Source of the DNA: Caprimulgus europaeus
Taxonomy: Eukaryota; Chordata; Aves; Caprimulgiformes; Caprimulgidae
Reading direction: 5' to 3'
DNA length: 64,000 nucleotides
Assembly: GCA_907165065.1 (NCBI GenBank)
Contig: OU015532.1
Span: 34,700,339 to 34,764,338 of the forward strand
The notes under the pieces are model-generated. The model was not told where the DNA came from, did no database searches, and worked only from the letters and a program-made list of their open reading frames with translations. Of this stretch, positions 1 through 13,700 are shown piece after piece. Numbering within the stretch: position 1 is the stretch's first letter; every line of letters starts with the position of its first letter. A program made the translations under genes and the position numbers.

Positions 1-2865
1 AAAGGGAGAAGATGAGCTGATTTCTTACAGATTCATGCATCACTAGTAATAAACACTGTTCAACCATAAGTTAATGATCTGTCTTGAAGTTTGTGTTTGC
101 CTCCTGCTTACATTTGATTTTGAAGTTTGTTAGTGGAAAAGGAAAAAGGGTAGGCACCTGATCCTAACTCTGAAGTAAGTAGAATTTACTCTGGAAATAG
201 TTGTGTGGAATATTTACTAATAACTAGAACAGCATGTTAAAGGAGGATTAGTGCAATATATACATGAGGGAAAAAAGAAAAAAAAAATTCTGTCTGTGTG
301 CTGACTGATGTAATCAGATACAAAAGGAATAATGGCTGGAGAGACATGACAGCCACGTGGCCAGGGGCAGCCCGGAATTTTGGAGGTGAAGCTTCAGTTT
401 CTTGCTTTGCAGCAGATTTATTTTCTTAGCACAGATTTATTTTCTTCCCAGACAAAAACCAAGACACACAGGCAAGTCACTTACTGGTAAATTCATTATT
501 ATTTAAAATATGTTATTGTTTTGCAAGAAATACTGTAATGATTACTACTGCTTTAATAAACAATTCAGAATTTTCACTTTATCAGCAGAAGGGTAACCTA
601 GAGCTGTCAGCAGCAGAGTGTATTTTTCCAGAAACCAAAAAGCCCTGGATACCCCTCCTGCCTTCTGCAGTCCCTGCCACTCCTCCATGCCCTTCTGCAC
701 AGACAGAGTTTAGGGAAGACAGCTTCTGGCAACAGATGGGTCTTTTGGGTCAGGATGTCCTGATTTTAGCTTAAAGCGTGTCCTTTATAACTGTGTATGC
801 AGTAACTGTGTTGTATCTATACAGCACTATAGGGTAGCAGTCACAGAGGTACTACTGGAGTCTACAGAACTACATATTCTAAGTATGTGTGTATGTTCAT
901 ATATTTATATGTATGCATATAAGCACACAGACAAGCATACATAGCATAACCAGTATAGATAGCAAAGGGATGTATTTACTGTTTGTTTTTTGCAGCATCT
1001 GCAGTGCAAGGCAAGGAAGCACCTCTAATTTAACTAGCAGCAATCCTCTGTTTTACATTTCTGTGCATGAGCATAGGTAGCCCTGTGCAGGGTGTAACAT
1101 CCCAACCAGGCCAGCAGTGCTGCTGTAATAACAGAACCGCCTTGCCGCGGGCTTGGAGCTGTGCACAGAGGTACTCGGGAACCGCGCTGCTTTGAATTCA
1201 GCGCAGCTGTATAGGATTAAACATTTTTTAGTCAAATCAGCCAAAATTTTTGTATTATATTTTGTGTTCTCTTTTGTCGGTTGAGAAGGATTCAAATTTT
1301 TATGTATTCTCATTCTCTTCTTTATTTCAAAAAGTAGCAAGCAAGTACCAGTCCAAAAAAAGACCAATTAATCTTCCTAAGAATCTTCAAATAATTCCTA
1401 GAAGTTTATGCAACAGGCAAATTTCACTAAATTAACATTAAACTGAACTTCTTTAAACAAACACAAACAAATCATTTACATGTGTCTTATTTTTAACAAT
1501 TTAAAGCATCAAATTAGTGTTAGTTTTATTTTCAAAGATTTTTCCACATTCATTTCTGGTTCTTAATATTTTTATGTTTTCACTTGCAGCAGGCAAAGCA
1601 CTCAAAAAACAATAGAAGAAAGTAAAAGGGCTGCTTTACGCTGTGATTAAGTATTAATGATGGCATCTACAAATCTAGAGAAACCCAAGGGCTTAAACGC
1701 CAAGACAGACACTCCAAATCTTTTCCAGAGATTTGACAAGTACTTGGGATATTTAAAAATAAATATTTCATGCCCCATTGAAAAGCTTCCCCCCACCCCT
1801 CCCACAGTTTTTTAACTCCTACTTTTTGGTAAAAGCAGCACAGAAATATCTCAAGAAAAGTAATTTCATGATACAGGCAGCCTGACAAGAATCAAGAGAT
1901 ACTGGAAAATTTGCATTCCTCCGTTTGTCCTTAGGCAAACAATTTTTATTGGCATCAAAAACCAGCACACTAGAATTTTAGCCTCTATCTGTGAGGGAGA
2001 AAGTATATACTTGAATTTTGTTTACACTGACACTGTAACAGGCCAGAAAGTGTAAATAATTCTGAAGCTCCACTAAACTGCTTGATACTTGCAAATACAG
2101 TGAATGCATTTTATTCCATGAGTACAGAGAAAATTCAAGCGTAAGCTTTCTACTTTACTATGATCTCCAGAGAATTTTGAGATAGGATCTGTTCATCTTC
2201 AGCCTTGCGTTGTGCTGCTTGCATAGTGCAAAGTGAAGCTAAACCCTCTCTGGGGATGATCTTTCCAGCATTCCCTTGTTCTGGCAGCGACAGGAGAGCC
2301 ATTTCCTATGCCAGAACCTTGCTTGGCTCGCTTTCTGTGCCAGCAGTTTTTTATCTCAGCATCAAGAGAGGAGGCAAGGAGGGGTTTCCTGGAGAGGAGA
2401 TGGGCTGAAGAAGAGACTTGGGTCAAAAATGGTATTGTGGTATCTAACTTGTCTCCCAGCATAAGGTCCATCAGAGCTAAAGGTTGCCTGTACTTCTCTA
2501 ACAAGTTCTGTCCTGCCTCAGGAACTGGGGAGTTAGATCTGCTGCTGCTTCTCTGCCGAGCTGAGGAAAGGAGGAGTGCAGCAAAAAGACAAATTCAGAT
2601 TGTCCTATATTCTGGATTGTCCTCCTTCACTTGTATTTTTTTTAGTGGGTTGGATTAAATTCTTGCACACAAAGAATACTAGAAAACAAAACTGATTGAC
2701 TTTTAGATTTACTCTCCGGGAGCAATTTATTTTTTTGTTTTTGTTTTTTCTTCAGTCTGCAAGTATTTGACAGATAAGAAATATATACATATATCCACTA
2801 ATTCTAGTTACCTTTCATATGTTCCTCTGTTTCTAATAAGTATAAATAATTTTAAACTTTTTCAG
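1..2865 (+). other. SCG5: SCG5 last intron, 3' part
   Basis: This stretch precedes the SCG5 terminal exon and should be intron. The preceding SCG5 exon, which would end in the basic furin-type site just before the C-terminal peptide, was looked for and not seen here, so it lies beyond the left edge. The sequence is AT-rich with stops in all frames. The small open frames show no recognisable protein. The 3' end has a pyrimidine-rich run and an AG at 2864-2865. A second, stronger-looking pyrimidine tract followed by AG lies near 2727-2756 but leads into non-coding sequence. Confidence 0.75.
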
Positions 2866-2961
2866 AGTGTGAACCCCTATCTGCAAGGACAGCGACTGGA
2901 CAATGTTGTAGCAAAGAAGTCTGTTCCACATTTTTCAGATGAAGACAAAGATCCTGAATAA
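2866..2961 (+). CDS. SCG5: SCG5 (7B2) terminal coding exon: C-terminal inhibitory peptide
   Basis: Partial gene; only the last coding exon is in the window. It starts after an AG acceptor in phase 0 and encodes 31 residues, beginning [10 protein letters not shown] and ending DEDKDPE before TAA. In the known protein this is the CT peptide, released by furin-type cleavage after a basic cluster and a nanomolar inhibitor of prohormone convertase 2 (PCSK2) in the regulated secretory pathway. The VVAKK motif (residues 14-18 of the exon) is the inhibitory core, with the Lys-Lys pair that PC2 itself later cuts. The exon begins exactly at the first residue of the CT peptide, so chaperone and inhibitor parts are on separate exons. 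The upstream 7B2 domain is outside the window. The identity with the vertebrate peptide is essentially complete as I recall it. A longer open frame from 2767 is intron read-through, not a real start. Confidence 0.96.
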   Translation, partial: SVNPYLQGQRLDNVVAKKSVPHFSDEDKDPE

Positions 2962-3465
2962 GTACAATAAAAACCAATGATGAAAACTCGTGCCATCCTC
3001 TGCTAGATCGTAATATTGCTTATATATAATCATCTATTAAAATCCTTGTGAATGGCAGCATGTTTATTATTTATAGAATTGTAGATGAAAAACAGCTGTA
3101 TTTATAACAGTATGTTCTCCTAGATAACAAAAATATGGTTCTGCTTTTTGTTAAGTTATGGTAAAAGGACATTTCTGTTGTTTTTATTTTAGTCATGGAG
3201 CAAACTTTGAAAATGTTAGTCATTTTAATAGCTAACGTGAGGTAAATGGTCTTAATGAGCAGCTTGTAAATAGGAAGACGTTAAAAAATGCCCGATCTGA
3301 TTCCAACATTTAATCTTAAACGTTACTGTGTTTGACACATGAAAATTATAGTTTTATGTTTTGTTCACAAATATTGTTACTTAGCAAAGACAAAGTATTT
3401 ATTTTACCCAGAGAATTTTGGCTTTTGGTCTATTTTAATAAACATTTAAGCAATCTACAAGGTTT
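2962..3465 (+). other. SCG5: SCG5 3'UTR (end uncertain)
   Basis: Non-coding sequence after the SCG5 stop. Possible polyadenylation signals are AATAAA at 2966-2971, only four bases past the stop, ATTAAA at 3036-3041, AATAAA at 3437-3442 followed by a GT-containing stretch, and AATAAA at 4299-4304. A 3'UTR of about 500 nt ending after 3437-3442 fits the usual size of SCG5 mRNAs best, so I drew the end there. This is an inference. Confidence 0.5.
3437..3442 (+). terminator. SCG5: candidate SCG5 poly(A) signal
   Basis: Canonical AATAAA about 480 bases after the SCG5 stop, with a GT-containing stretch from about 3460. Other candidates are given under the 3'UTR entry. Choosing between them needs transcript 3' ends. 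Confidence 0.35.
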
Positions 3466-6400
3466 GCAAGTGACATTTTCCAAAATATTTCAGAGGCTCG
3501 TTTGTCTCAGTTATTGCTGTGCAAATTTAAAAATTAAAGAACTGCTTTTTGACTCAGTCCACTGGAATATTTTTGTTAGTTTTAATCTTTCCATGTCCAC
3601 AACTTTCCTGAACACTTGCACATCTTTCTTATCAATGGTACTGTTGTGTGGAAATTAAACTCCCCTGCTGTTCCTTGTCTTAGTAACAAGCAGCGTTTGT
3701 GCATTATAATGTGCTTAAATTATGTGTTCCTGGGATATTATAAGTGAAGATGGAGACATTTGTCTATGTTAATAAGGTTGTGTCAACATCCTCGGAATCT
3801 AAATACAGGATATGAAGGTCATTACAGTTGATGATCTTCTCAAAAAGTATGATATTCTAATAACACTGTTAGCTGTCACTGCTCTTGAAGTTGCTCCAGG
3901 AAGCTTAAATTGCCTTTTTGCCCCTAGAAGATTGAAGAACTTTACATTCCAGAAAACTGAGCTCTCCCTTTCTGAAAGATGAGAACATAAAATTACCTAA
4001 AATTTTGTTATATTTAGGGTGCATCTGAAATATTTCAAGCCATGTGCATGGGGCATTGGAATTATGGAAAGAGGAATTAGCTTACAGCTTTGGACTTCCA
4101 ATCTATGGAAAAAACCTCTAGTTTCCTTTCCCATCCTACAGAAAGACACAGTAAAATAATGGTGACTCGTTAGAAAAGACAGATAAGGTACTAACAGAAA
4201 CTAAAGGTCGTAGCTACATAAGGTTACAGTTAACAGGATGGCACAAATATGACTGTGTATGGCATTTGCTTTTTCTATCCCAGCACTCAGTGATTTGTAA
4301 TAAATAATGTCTGCAGAGAGTCAGTCCTCTCACGTCATTTACGGGCAGATTGCAAAACTCCATAGCACTCTAGGCTGAACTATCTTGTCTTTCATCATAT
4401 TTCCTCTTAAAAAATCTGGAAGAGCAAACTAAATAGTATGTAATGCAGTGAGGTTTATACTCACAGGTGACAGGAAATTGAAGAGTTTGTGTGAATCGCA
4501 GACCTCCTTCCACTGCCAGTGCCTGGAATGGGATGGCAGAAATCCAGCTGTGCAGAGGAGAGAACGTGTATTCTCTGCTTCTTGACCTCACTCTCTTTTT
4601 CTGCCCTTCTGCTTAGTCTTCACACAGGTTTTGAGACTTGCAGAGTTGCAAAGGTTGTCTCCAAATCCAGAAAAAAGCTCTCTGGCATGGCATGAATCTG
4701 AAACCGGAACCCGGTGATGCCCAGTAGCCCCGAGTATGTGGAATGGCCATTCCTCCCGCCTACCCATAGCTGCAGCCCACTGCCAGGGCTGCCACAAGGC
4801 TTCCAGTTGGTCAGTGGCTGGATTCCCATTGCAAAGAAACTGGTGTTTCTTCAGGGACTCAACTGTCTTACCGATACTTTTAAAGTCATCTGAGCTGCGT
4901 TCTGTCCTTATTAGCTCCAGTAAAATCCATATGAATCACAAAATGAAGCAACCATTAAGGCAATTTATTTCATGTTTTACGCTCTTAGTAAGGATCTGCA
5001 CATAATAAGGTGGTGTGTACAGTAAATGGGGGGCTTTAAAAGGGAGGGATGAACAAGTATTGTTTGCTTAATAGAATCAGAAGTCCCACGGCTGGTTTCG
5101 TGAAGCACTTCAGCTCCCTACACCCCCTGCGTGGGGACATGATAATCCGGCACCACAAACTGCCCAGAGCAGGGATCCCCGGTGGCTGCCTGTCACTGGG
5201 GCCTGAGGAGCTGCCTTTCTGTCTATGATAGAACTGCACAGGGAAAATTACACAATTTAGGGATGATTTTGTCTTCAAATGCAAGCAAAAAAAACCCCTT
5301 TACATGGCACAATACAATGATGCATCTTACAGGAACTATCTGCTGGAAGAAACCAACCGCATAGCGGTGAGCAGCCATCTGCTGAGTCCATCAGGCAGCT
5401 TGAGTGTTTCACCAGGAAGACTCAACAGAACTGTTGTGACATTTTAATAAAATACAGCTATTACACCATGATAATGAGATAAATTATTCTAATTTCAGTT
5501 TCATAGTAGAGCTGCCTTTCTGTACTGGGATTGATAGTCCCATATGAAAACAAACAAAGAAACAAACAAAAAAAAGCAAAAAGAGTTGCCCCTCCTACTG
5601 CTCCAGCAATCCAACAACAGTCCAAACACATATATGGAGTTTTTTATAAAGAATCATCACAGGGCTGGTCTTTCAGACTCAATGGACAGATATCAACTAT
5701 CCCCCTCACTAAGAGCTCACCCCACCAAACCAGTATTTACAAGGACATAAATAGCTGCTCAGCTCTTACAAGTGTAATCACCCTTTTACATTTATGATGC
5801 ATGTGAATTAAGGAGCATGAATATTGCTATTGTTTAGAATTTTCATTAAATTAAAACCTCTTAAGATTATTTTAAAATTTGCAAGTGTGTAATTACCTAT
5901 CTAACATATTTGAGACACAATGTGCTTCAAAGTAGCTGTACAAAATAAAGTGTATTGCCACCAATGCCGATTTTGTCTGGTAAAGAAATATTTATGACCT
6001 TTGTTTTAAGAAAGTACTGTGTAACTGGGCAGATTACAGTATTTGATTTGTGACACAAAACTTACTCTGAGGCTACATGCTTGTGTAGGTACTTTTTAAT
6101 ATATATATATATCTACACACATGCACATATACTAACAGGCACTTTTTCAAAGATAATACAGTCTCACAATAAACTCAGCAGTAAAGAATATAAAGATGCC
6201 AACCCAGAGAAGAAAATAATACCAAAATGCTTAGTGAATTATTTAGGAGGGGAAATAGCGATACGCTGCTTTTTATTGGCACATTTGCGCTCACCTAACA
6301 AAACCATGCTGCTAATCTGTTCAACTCATGAGCAAACCAAAGAAACATGGAACTAGTCCTAAGAATGTGATGACAGAGTCCTAAGAGTCACTTACAGGAC

Positions 6401-9400
6401 TGTAAATCAAGCTGATCTGAAGCTTATTTTATCACAATATGATGAAGTGTATCTTCATCTGTTAAAGTGAGGAAGGACACAGGCAGAAAGATGACTACCA
6501 AGTCAATTAAGTGTTTGGTTTCATTATGGACAAACATTCAAGCCCCTTTGTTTCCAAATGTCTGGAGTCAGGGATGAAGACAAGTATTTTTCTGATGATG
6601 AAGAGGAGACTCAAGTCTGTGCCCCCAGATCAGGCCTCTCACCAGTTGCTGTGTGGAAGTGTTGAAAAGGCTTTGTTTTCATTTTCATGCTGTACAAAAC
6701 CTAATTTTTGAACATTTAAATTTGTTGGAAAAAGCCCATAAAAACACCAACCCAAAACAAACTTGGAATTTTCTGGCCTTTTTGCTAGTAAGCTCACTAA
6801 CCCAACTTTTATGTCATTTGTAATGCTGTAACACTTGTCCTGTGAATTAATTCTTATGCAAGCACTTTTTTTTTTTACATGCAAGTCTGGAATGCCTGGA
6901 TCATTAGAACAAAGAGTTCAAAGATAACTTTTCAGTCAAAATCACAGACTCAGAGTTATGGAAGGAGAAAGGGAAGGTAGGCAGATTCAGAAGATGTTAC
7001 CACGACCACACAGCATTTTAAAATCTGTGAGGAAAGTGCAGTTTCACATGAACCATAGGAACGATGAGTGTGTTCACTGTTCTATTGGCTAAGTGTGCCA
7101 TAGGTAAGGCTTAAGGTACCTCTCCATCCAAGTCAGAAGCTGTCAAGGCTATCAGAGAACATAATCTCCAGTTGGAACCACCTGCATCCAAGGTTTCAGG
7201 CTAGTGGAGTTGACAATTACATTGAATTATATTTCCACTGTTCTTGATACAAATGGGATGGCAATCTGCTATGCTTTAAAGAAAAGACAACAGCAACAAA
7301 ACCCAAACAGAACATATCGAATCCATTGCCACATGTATACATATGTATACACTTAAAATTCAGTTTTGTTTGAAGTCACAATTACCTTCAATGCTCTTAA
7401 ATAAGTATCACGTTCAGGAATTATCTCAAATAATTAGTCTTCTTTTAAAATAAAGAATTACCGTGTCCTTAAGGGTCACCTGTTTGTGGTGTCTGGACCC
7501 CAAGGCAGATTCCAACCATGAGCAAAGACTACAAGCTTCCTTAAAGCACTCAGCCACCAACAATGACCTACTTAGACGCAAACTAAATAAAAATTAAAAG
7601 GAAATGTAGAAGAAGAGGGTGCAATTGTTATCATGAGGGACCCCATGAACCACAAATATGTCTGATGGGCACAGGACTGGGTCCCACAGTAAGATTTCCA
7701 AACATGAGACAATGAAAGGGTTAAATGGATTATTTCCCAGGTACATACACAGTTCAGGTCTACCACACTCAGGTGAAGAATGGCACTGAATTCCAGTTCA
7801 TTATCCTAATTCACCATGAGAATCAAGTATGTAGTATCAGTTCATGTTTGCTTTATTTATGATGCTTACTGCTTTGCTGTGCTTACATGGATCCTGATGG
7901 TTGGAAGAGCTGCTAGCCATGTGGTCAACACATGGGAGCATAGCAAACTTTAAATGATGTGAGTGTCATGGCAGCAGCATTACCAATTGGAACTGAAAGA
8001 GCTTAACAAAAATTCCTGTTTGACTAACAAGGTCTATTTTTATACATGGGGCAGATGTGGGGAAAGGATCGGAAATGGTAGGAATTGAGAATGGCTTCAG
8101 ACTTTAAGGATTAGGTAGACCTGAGTCATCTCTCTTTCTTTTTTCCTATAGTTCCTGTTGCCAAAACCCATGGAATCTAGCTCCTATTGCAATGCAGGGG
8201 TGTCTTTTGCATTTAATCGCCGTGTTTCTTCATCCTACTCTGCTCTCCAAGAAAAACAGTGGTGGGAGTTGGTAGCTAAATTTCATTGTACAACTGAGTG
8301 AGGCAAAGGAGCAAGCAGAAAGAAAAATAATGTGCTATTTGCTGCTAGCCTCAAACTCTTCCTCGTTCCCTAACTGGTGTCATTCATTTACAGACCAGTA
8401 AGCCCCGATTTCAAATGTATAAACACTATTACCCCAGATCCCGTTAGGTTCCAAACCTAACCACTGTATGACAACGTAACTTTCTTGGGAGCCACCAAAG
8501 ATCTCCATTACAAATGAAAGGGGTTTTAGGTCTGGGCATCTGAATATTTGTTAGATCATAGAATGTGCCTACGACTTTGGTGCTGAATTCAGTTGCAGTC
8601 TCTTTTAATTCATGTTTTATTCTGGAAACAAACAAAGAAACCCCTAGCAGTTCTTCAGTGCACTGCCTACATTCTAATTCCCCAAAGTCCTTCAAAAGTG
8701 GCTGAAATTCAAGTGAGATAGCCCCTATGGGGAACTGTGGTCCTGATTCCTCATCCTGACATAGAACACCTTTCTTTATGCCACATTGTGGCATTTTATA
8801 TTTCCAAATGGACAAAACAGACTCATGAAAGAACAAGTTGGGTCATCCAGAGAAGCACTCATAATTCACCACTGGTTAATTTTCCCTTTTTTTAACAACC
8901 CTGCAAACAGTGACTAACTCAATTGCAAAACTTTTAAGTGACTCCAACGGGTAGTGCAATGGCTGGAAGATTTATGGGCTTTAAAGCTGTGTTACTGCAA
9001 TTGAAGTAAGAAATCTATTTTTGATGCCACCGAAACCATTTATCAATTAAAAAAAAAATCATAACTAATTGAAGTAAGTTCTTTAAAAGTCATTATGATA
9101 ACAGATAAGCACTGCTATCATAGTTTATGCATAGACCCTGGCTATTGGTTAAATTCCCAAAGAGGCCTAAGGCTGAGCTGCAGTGGGGGTTTGTGCACAG
9201 TTAAATGAGCACAAAAGTTTGCCCTGCTTCTGATTCCTTATACCTTCCTCCTGCTATTCCCACAGCACCTCCAGCTTTGCTGCAGCCTTGCTGATTGTTA
9301 GGGGTCTGAAGCTATGGGGTCTCAGAAGACTTGTTTTCAGGGACTCTCATGAGTGTAACTTATCCAGCATGCAAGTAATATTTGTCAGAGTAAGGTACTT

Positions 9401-10670
9401 TTCTTTCAATTTAATATGAGCTATTAAAAGGATAAGAATTATCCACAATCTTGAAGATAAGACCTTCATAGACTGCCCCTAAAATACCTGTTGCTTGTTA
9501 AAAACACTTTTTCTCTATTTTATTGTGTATCTGGAGGTTTACAAAACTGGGAACTATTTCCAATTAACAAATGGGTGGATGTTAGCAAAGACATTGAGGG
9601 CTGGCTCCACCAAAGGCTTAAGTGCCCACACTGGGACTTGTGTAGAACACAAATACCAAAATCCAAGCACATGATCCTCACACCTTGCCTCCCTTGCCCA
9701 GTTCCTTAGGCAACTAAAGTCTATACACAACTATGTTTTTTTGTCAATGAAGCACCTCAGGCACCTAAACTTCTACTTCTCTGCATGCCTAGGACTGTTT
9801 GAAACTTGGTGAACCTGCAGAGCTCCACACCTATCTCAGTCCTAAACCCAGCCTGAATCCATAAATTCCTCCCCTATATTCCCTGAGGGAAGCAGCCTGG
9901 TAGGGACCCACCTGGCACATGTCTACAGGATCAGGCATTGCATAAAATACCACAGCAGAAGTAGACAGTTTAATTAAAAAATAATTTTTAAAAAAGTGTC
10001 TGGAAGAGGTATGGCAGAAGAATCAAAGCTCTAACAGTGCCAGAGAAGGGGATCAAGAAAGAACACAAATTTGTCATCTAGTGGTTAACAGGGCAGGGTG
10101 AACCTGAGGAAGGCCAGGGTAACACCTGGGCTGCGGCTAATCCTCAAGGAGTGTTTGGGTAGCAAGCCAGGCACTGGACGAAAATACAAGAGTAGTCTTA
10201 GAGCATGGGGAAAACAAGCCAACCACCCTCCCCCATCCTCTCCAGAAGGTGGATTATTTTGGCTCTGGGTCTTTATGGAATTGTTTCCTGAGATGTTGAA
10301 CAGCCTCAGCAGGGGAGGCGCAGAGTCCTCCCATACAAATAGGCTCCTGCCTCACGGCTGAGGCTACACTTCTGGAGGGGTAGGAGATGATAGAAGTTTG
10401 AACCCTTTCAGTGAATTGATAGAGGCCACAGTCTTGTCTTTTCTGATTCCTGAAACAATACCAGCCTTCTTTTACTCATTTTTAATGTATTATTTTTGCA
10501 GGAAAATGAGATGCATTTAGCTGCTACCCAAACAATTGGAAGAATGTTACATTTAGCAAGACTGGGAAATTAGCAAGAGTTAATTTACTTGTCTGGGCAT
10601 TCTTCATTCTAGTAACCTAAAAAATATCTTTAGATCACTTTGCATATGTTGAAATGGAAGCATTTAAAAA
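3466..10670. other. SCG5-GREM1 spacer, left part; no gene seen
   Basis: About 7 kb of AT-rich sequence. All open frames are short (130 codons or less) and none has recognisable domains, splice context or coding-like composition. There are short microsatellite-like tracts, for example a TA run near 6100-6112. The block at about 9.1-10.4 kb is somewhat richer in GC than its surroundings, but I recognise no repeat or gene in it. In mammals the equivalent interval contains GREM1 regulatory DNA; no element can be named from sequence alone. Confidence 0.6.
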
Positions 10671-10702
10671 CCCCACTTCCCCACTTCCCCACTTCCTCAC
10701 TT
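10671..10702 (+). repeat. short tandem repeat, unit CCCCACTT
   Basis: Four head-to-tail copies of an 8-bp unit, CCCCACTT, the last with C to T changes. It is a minor pyrimidine-rich minisatellite in the spacer with no gene nearby. Confidence 0.8.
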
Positions 10703-13700
10703 ACTATTGGCATTCCAGTGACAAATTTGATCTCGCAATCACTGTCATGCATAGAGTTTGTTGACCAAGAGTTCCACTGGTGCTAAGGGACCGTTAGTCT
10801 TGCTAACAGGACAACTCCATATAGCAAGACAAGTCTTGTTCCAAGTATTTTCAGCAATGAAGCTAAGACACAATCTTTGTCTCTGCACCAGCAGGAATAA
10901 TTCTTTTCAAGGTGATTTCAGGTAGAACTTTCCTTATTAAAATACACAGGGCCAAATACTGAAGGGGTTTTCAAAGCTTTTGCAGATGCTAGTGGTAGTA
11001 TACTCAAAGCAAGAGGGATCTGGACCCCAGATAAAACAATCAATCTGATTAGAGATAGCAAAACATAAAAATACTTGGTCTTACAAAGCACTGCTCTCAA
11101 TTAGAAACAAGGAAGTCACATTTGGTTATGGTAGGTTTTCTCTACCTAGGAAGGCAGTTTTGTTACACTTGATTGTAGTAGTCTCCTCCTCCCTATTGCG
11201 CAGAGGCTTTCTAAACAAATTGTCCTACCTCCATTGGGTGAAAAAATGCTTTCTATCTCCCAATAGCCTGTGCCTTCATCTGGATGTCTCTCACCTAATT
11301 ACATCAAAATAAAAAACACTGTACCTTGTCTTTGGTACATTTTTACGTCACAATAGCTGTCTCAGTATAAAAACTTCAGCCTACAGGAAAGGCACAGCCA
11401 AAAGAGGTCATAAAGTCTGAAGCTAAGAATTTACTATACTGAAAGAAGGATTTCTCCTTCGCCTCGCAACACAGGAAAATATCCTGTCCATTTCAGGTTT
11501 TTCTTTGGTCAGATCAGAAGAACAAGCAATAGCTACAAGGATTTTTTTGTGTGTGTCTGACAGCTTTGGGTGACTCCACCTCCCAGGGATTCTTTCCTCT
11601 AAATGTCCTATTGCATATTTAAAAAGGAAAAATATGTAATTTTTACTGAGAATTCATACGTTCATTTTCAAACCCTGACAAGAAACAATAATATCTCCTT
11701 CACAAGGAGTCTAATTCCATCTGGTTGAGAACCAAAAAGCCCTGCCACAGTCTGATCTGAAGTGTAATTGATTTGGTCACTTGCAATTTAGCTTCATCGC
11801 TTACGTCTTTAGTGGATTAAGACTTCCTGGGGAGGGGAAAGAAAACTGTTTACATTTTTAAAAGACTTCTTAAAAGTGCATCCAAAAGCTCCAAATGTTT
11901 GGTGCCTGATTAATTACAAACACCTAGAGGATTGCTCCCGAGCCTGTTTACAGAATCTCTCCTAACATCAAGTGATTTTACACTTTTCCAGGCACTTTGG
12001 ATCGCATGTTATTTGTAAAATAAAGAAATAAATAAATATTTTAAAAATTTATTTAATCAAACTGCCAATGAAAGCAGCTAATGGAGAATTGCTAGGCAGT
12101 GTGGTTAGTCCCAGACCATAACATGACAGCTCTTCCATGGTTCTGAACAGCTCCACAGAAAGGGAAGAGTGATGTCTGTTGTAGCTATGTTTGGAGAATA
12201 AAGTAAAAGGATTTGAAAAATGCTAATTAGAATTCAAGATACCATAAGAAAGTGAAAGATCAATGAATAAATATCCAACTTCCCTTAGCCAAGCAGGCTA
12301 AACAGGATACTTTTGACAAGGAAACAGAAGAAGCAAAACACAGCAGTTGGAAATATCAAGACAAGAGATTTGGCCCTAGGCTCGCCTGTGTAGTTTCCCA
12401 GAAGTGATTTTTTTTGGCAATTTTTGAAAGAGTAAATTTTTGGTAACCATACAGATAAGAAATAGACTATTTTGGTATTTTATTATTATTGTATTGTACT
12501 TTTATTTCTTAAGTTCATAAAGTTTAGCATTCTAATACGCACATCAACTAGAATGCCCTGTAACAGGGGAAAGAGGTACACATAAATTATTTCTGTGCCT
12601 TTTAGAAAGGCTCGCCTGACTCAAGCCTCTTGGATTGTTGTGTGTGCTTCATTTTATATACTCTGAAAACAAAATCAAGCATCTGGCAAGTCCCTGCAGG
12701 ATTCAGGTCCGAATCTAAGTTTAGCAAAAACTGAACTATGCGCACAAGTCCATCTTTCTTACCAAAGCACTTAACTATCTGTTTGCATTTATCTATACAC
12801 TAAAAATGCTATTCAAATCAACAAAGACTGCTAAATTGGAGCCTTATCTTTAGCAGTTCTTTTAGATAACCACAACTGGTTAAACACTTCTTTGTCTGCC
12901 TTTAGAATTTTTTTTTTGTCCACAACAGTGAAAACTTGGCTTATTCACTGGAAATATATTTTTTTTTCATTGTGGAGAATTACAGAAGTTAAAAGGCCTT
13001 CTTCCCCATTAAAAGCGTTTAGAAATTTCAAAATGGATGCATTCAAGCACGTAGACACAAAATAGGGGAAACTTTAAAAGTATTATTTATCTTCCCAGAT
13101 TAAGTTGAAACCTCAACTCCTCTTATTAACTGCTTCTTTCATAGGAAGTTTGGTATCAAACCAGATTTAAGGATTTAGGTCAAAATGATTCTGGCTCCTT
13201 CAAAAATTGTTCCCTATTGCAGTTTTATAGGTGGGGAAACGGAGTCAAGAGAAAATCAGCGTGAGTGAAAAAGGGCAAAGGATGAAGGTGGGGGTTGGGG
13301 TGCACCTCTGCTTCTTGACATAGAGACCATCTAAATAAAAAATGGCAGTGAGGAAGGGTTGTGTATCTTCCCACCTGCATTTGCATTCACTCGGAGAAGT
13401 GGACTGACTGCTGCTGGAGCAGTGCCGTTGTTTGAGAGTTCTTTCTCTCCCATAACACAACAGCCATTTTTGTGACACTGGATTCCAAATGCAAAATGCT
13501 TAAGTTCTACACAGTCTAAGTCAGTTGTCTCAGCCAAAAAAAGGGAGTTTCAGCTCTTTCATTCCTGCAAAGCTATTCTTTTATCCGGCATTTCATTTTC
13601 ACCCAGATACTGCTAGGAAAGACTTTAAAGAACAGGTAAGATTTGAATTTTGAAAAGAGGACAATGGGATAAAAGAAAAAGCCAAATCAAAACAAAAGCC

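Noticed and set aside
2767-2865. In-frame ATG extension upstream of the SCG5 exon
   Set aside because: It is intron sequence. The acceptor at 2864-2865 and the known protein show that the exon begins at Ser of the CT peptide.
8444-8836. 130-codon minus-strand frame with a superficially protein-like composition
   Set aside because: It has no recognisable family and no supporting promoter, splice sites or neighbours. A conservation test could reopen it.
12700-12720. GGTCCGAATCT resembling a tRNA T-arm
   Set aside because: No cloverleaf could be built around it. No tRNA, rRNA or CRISPR array was found in the window.
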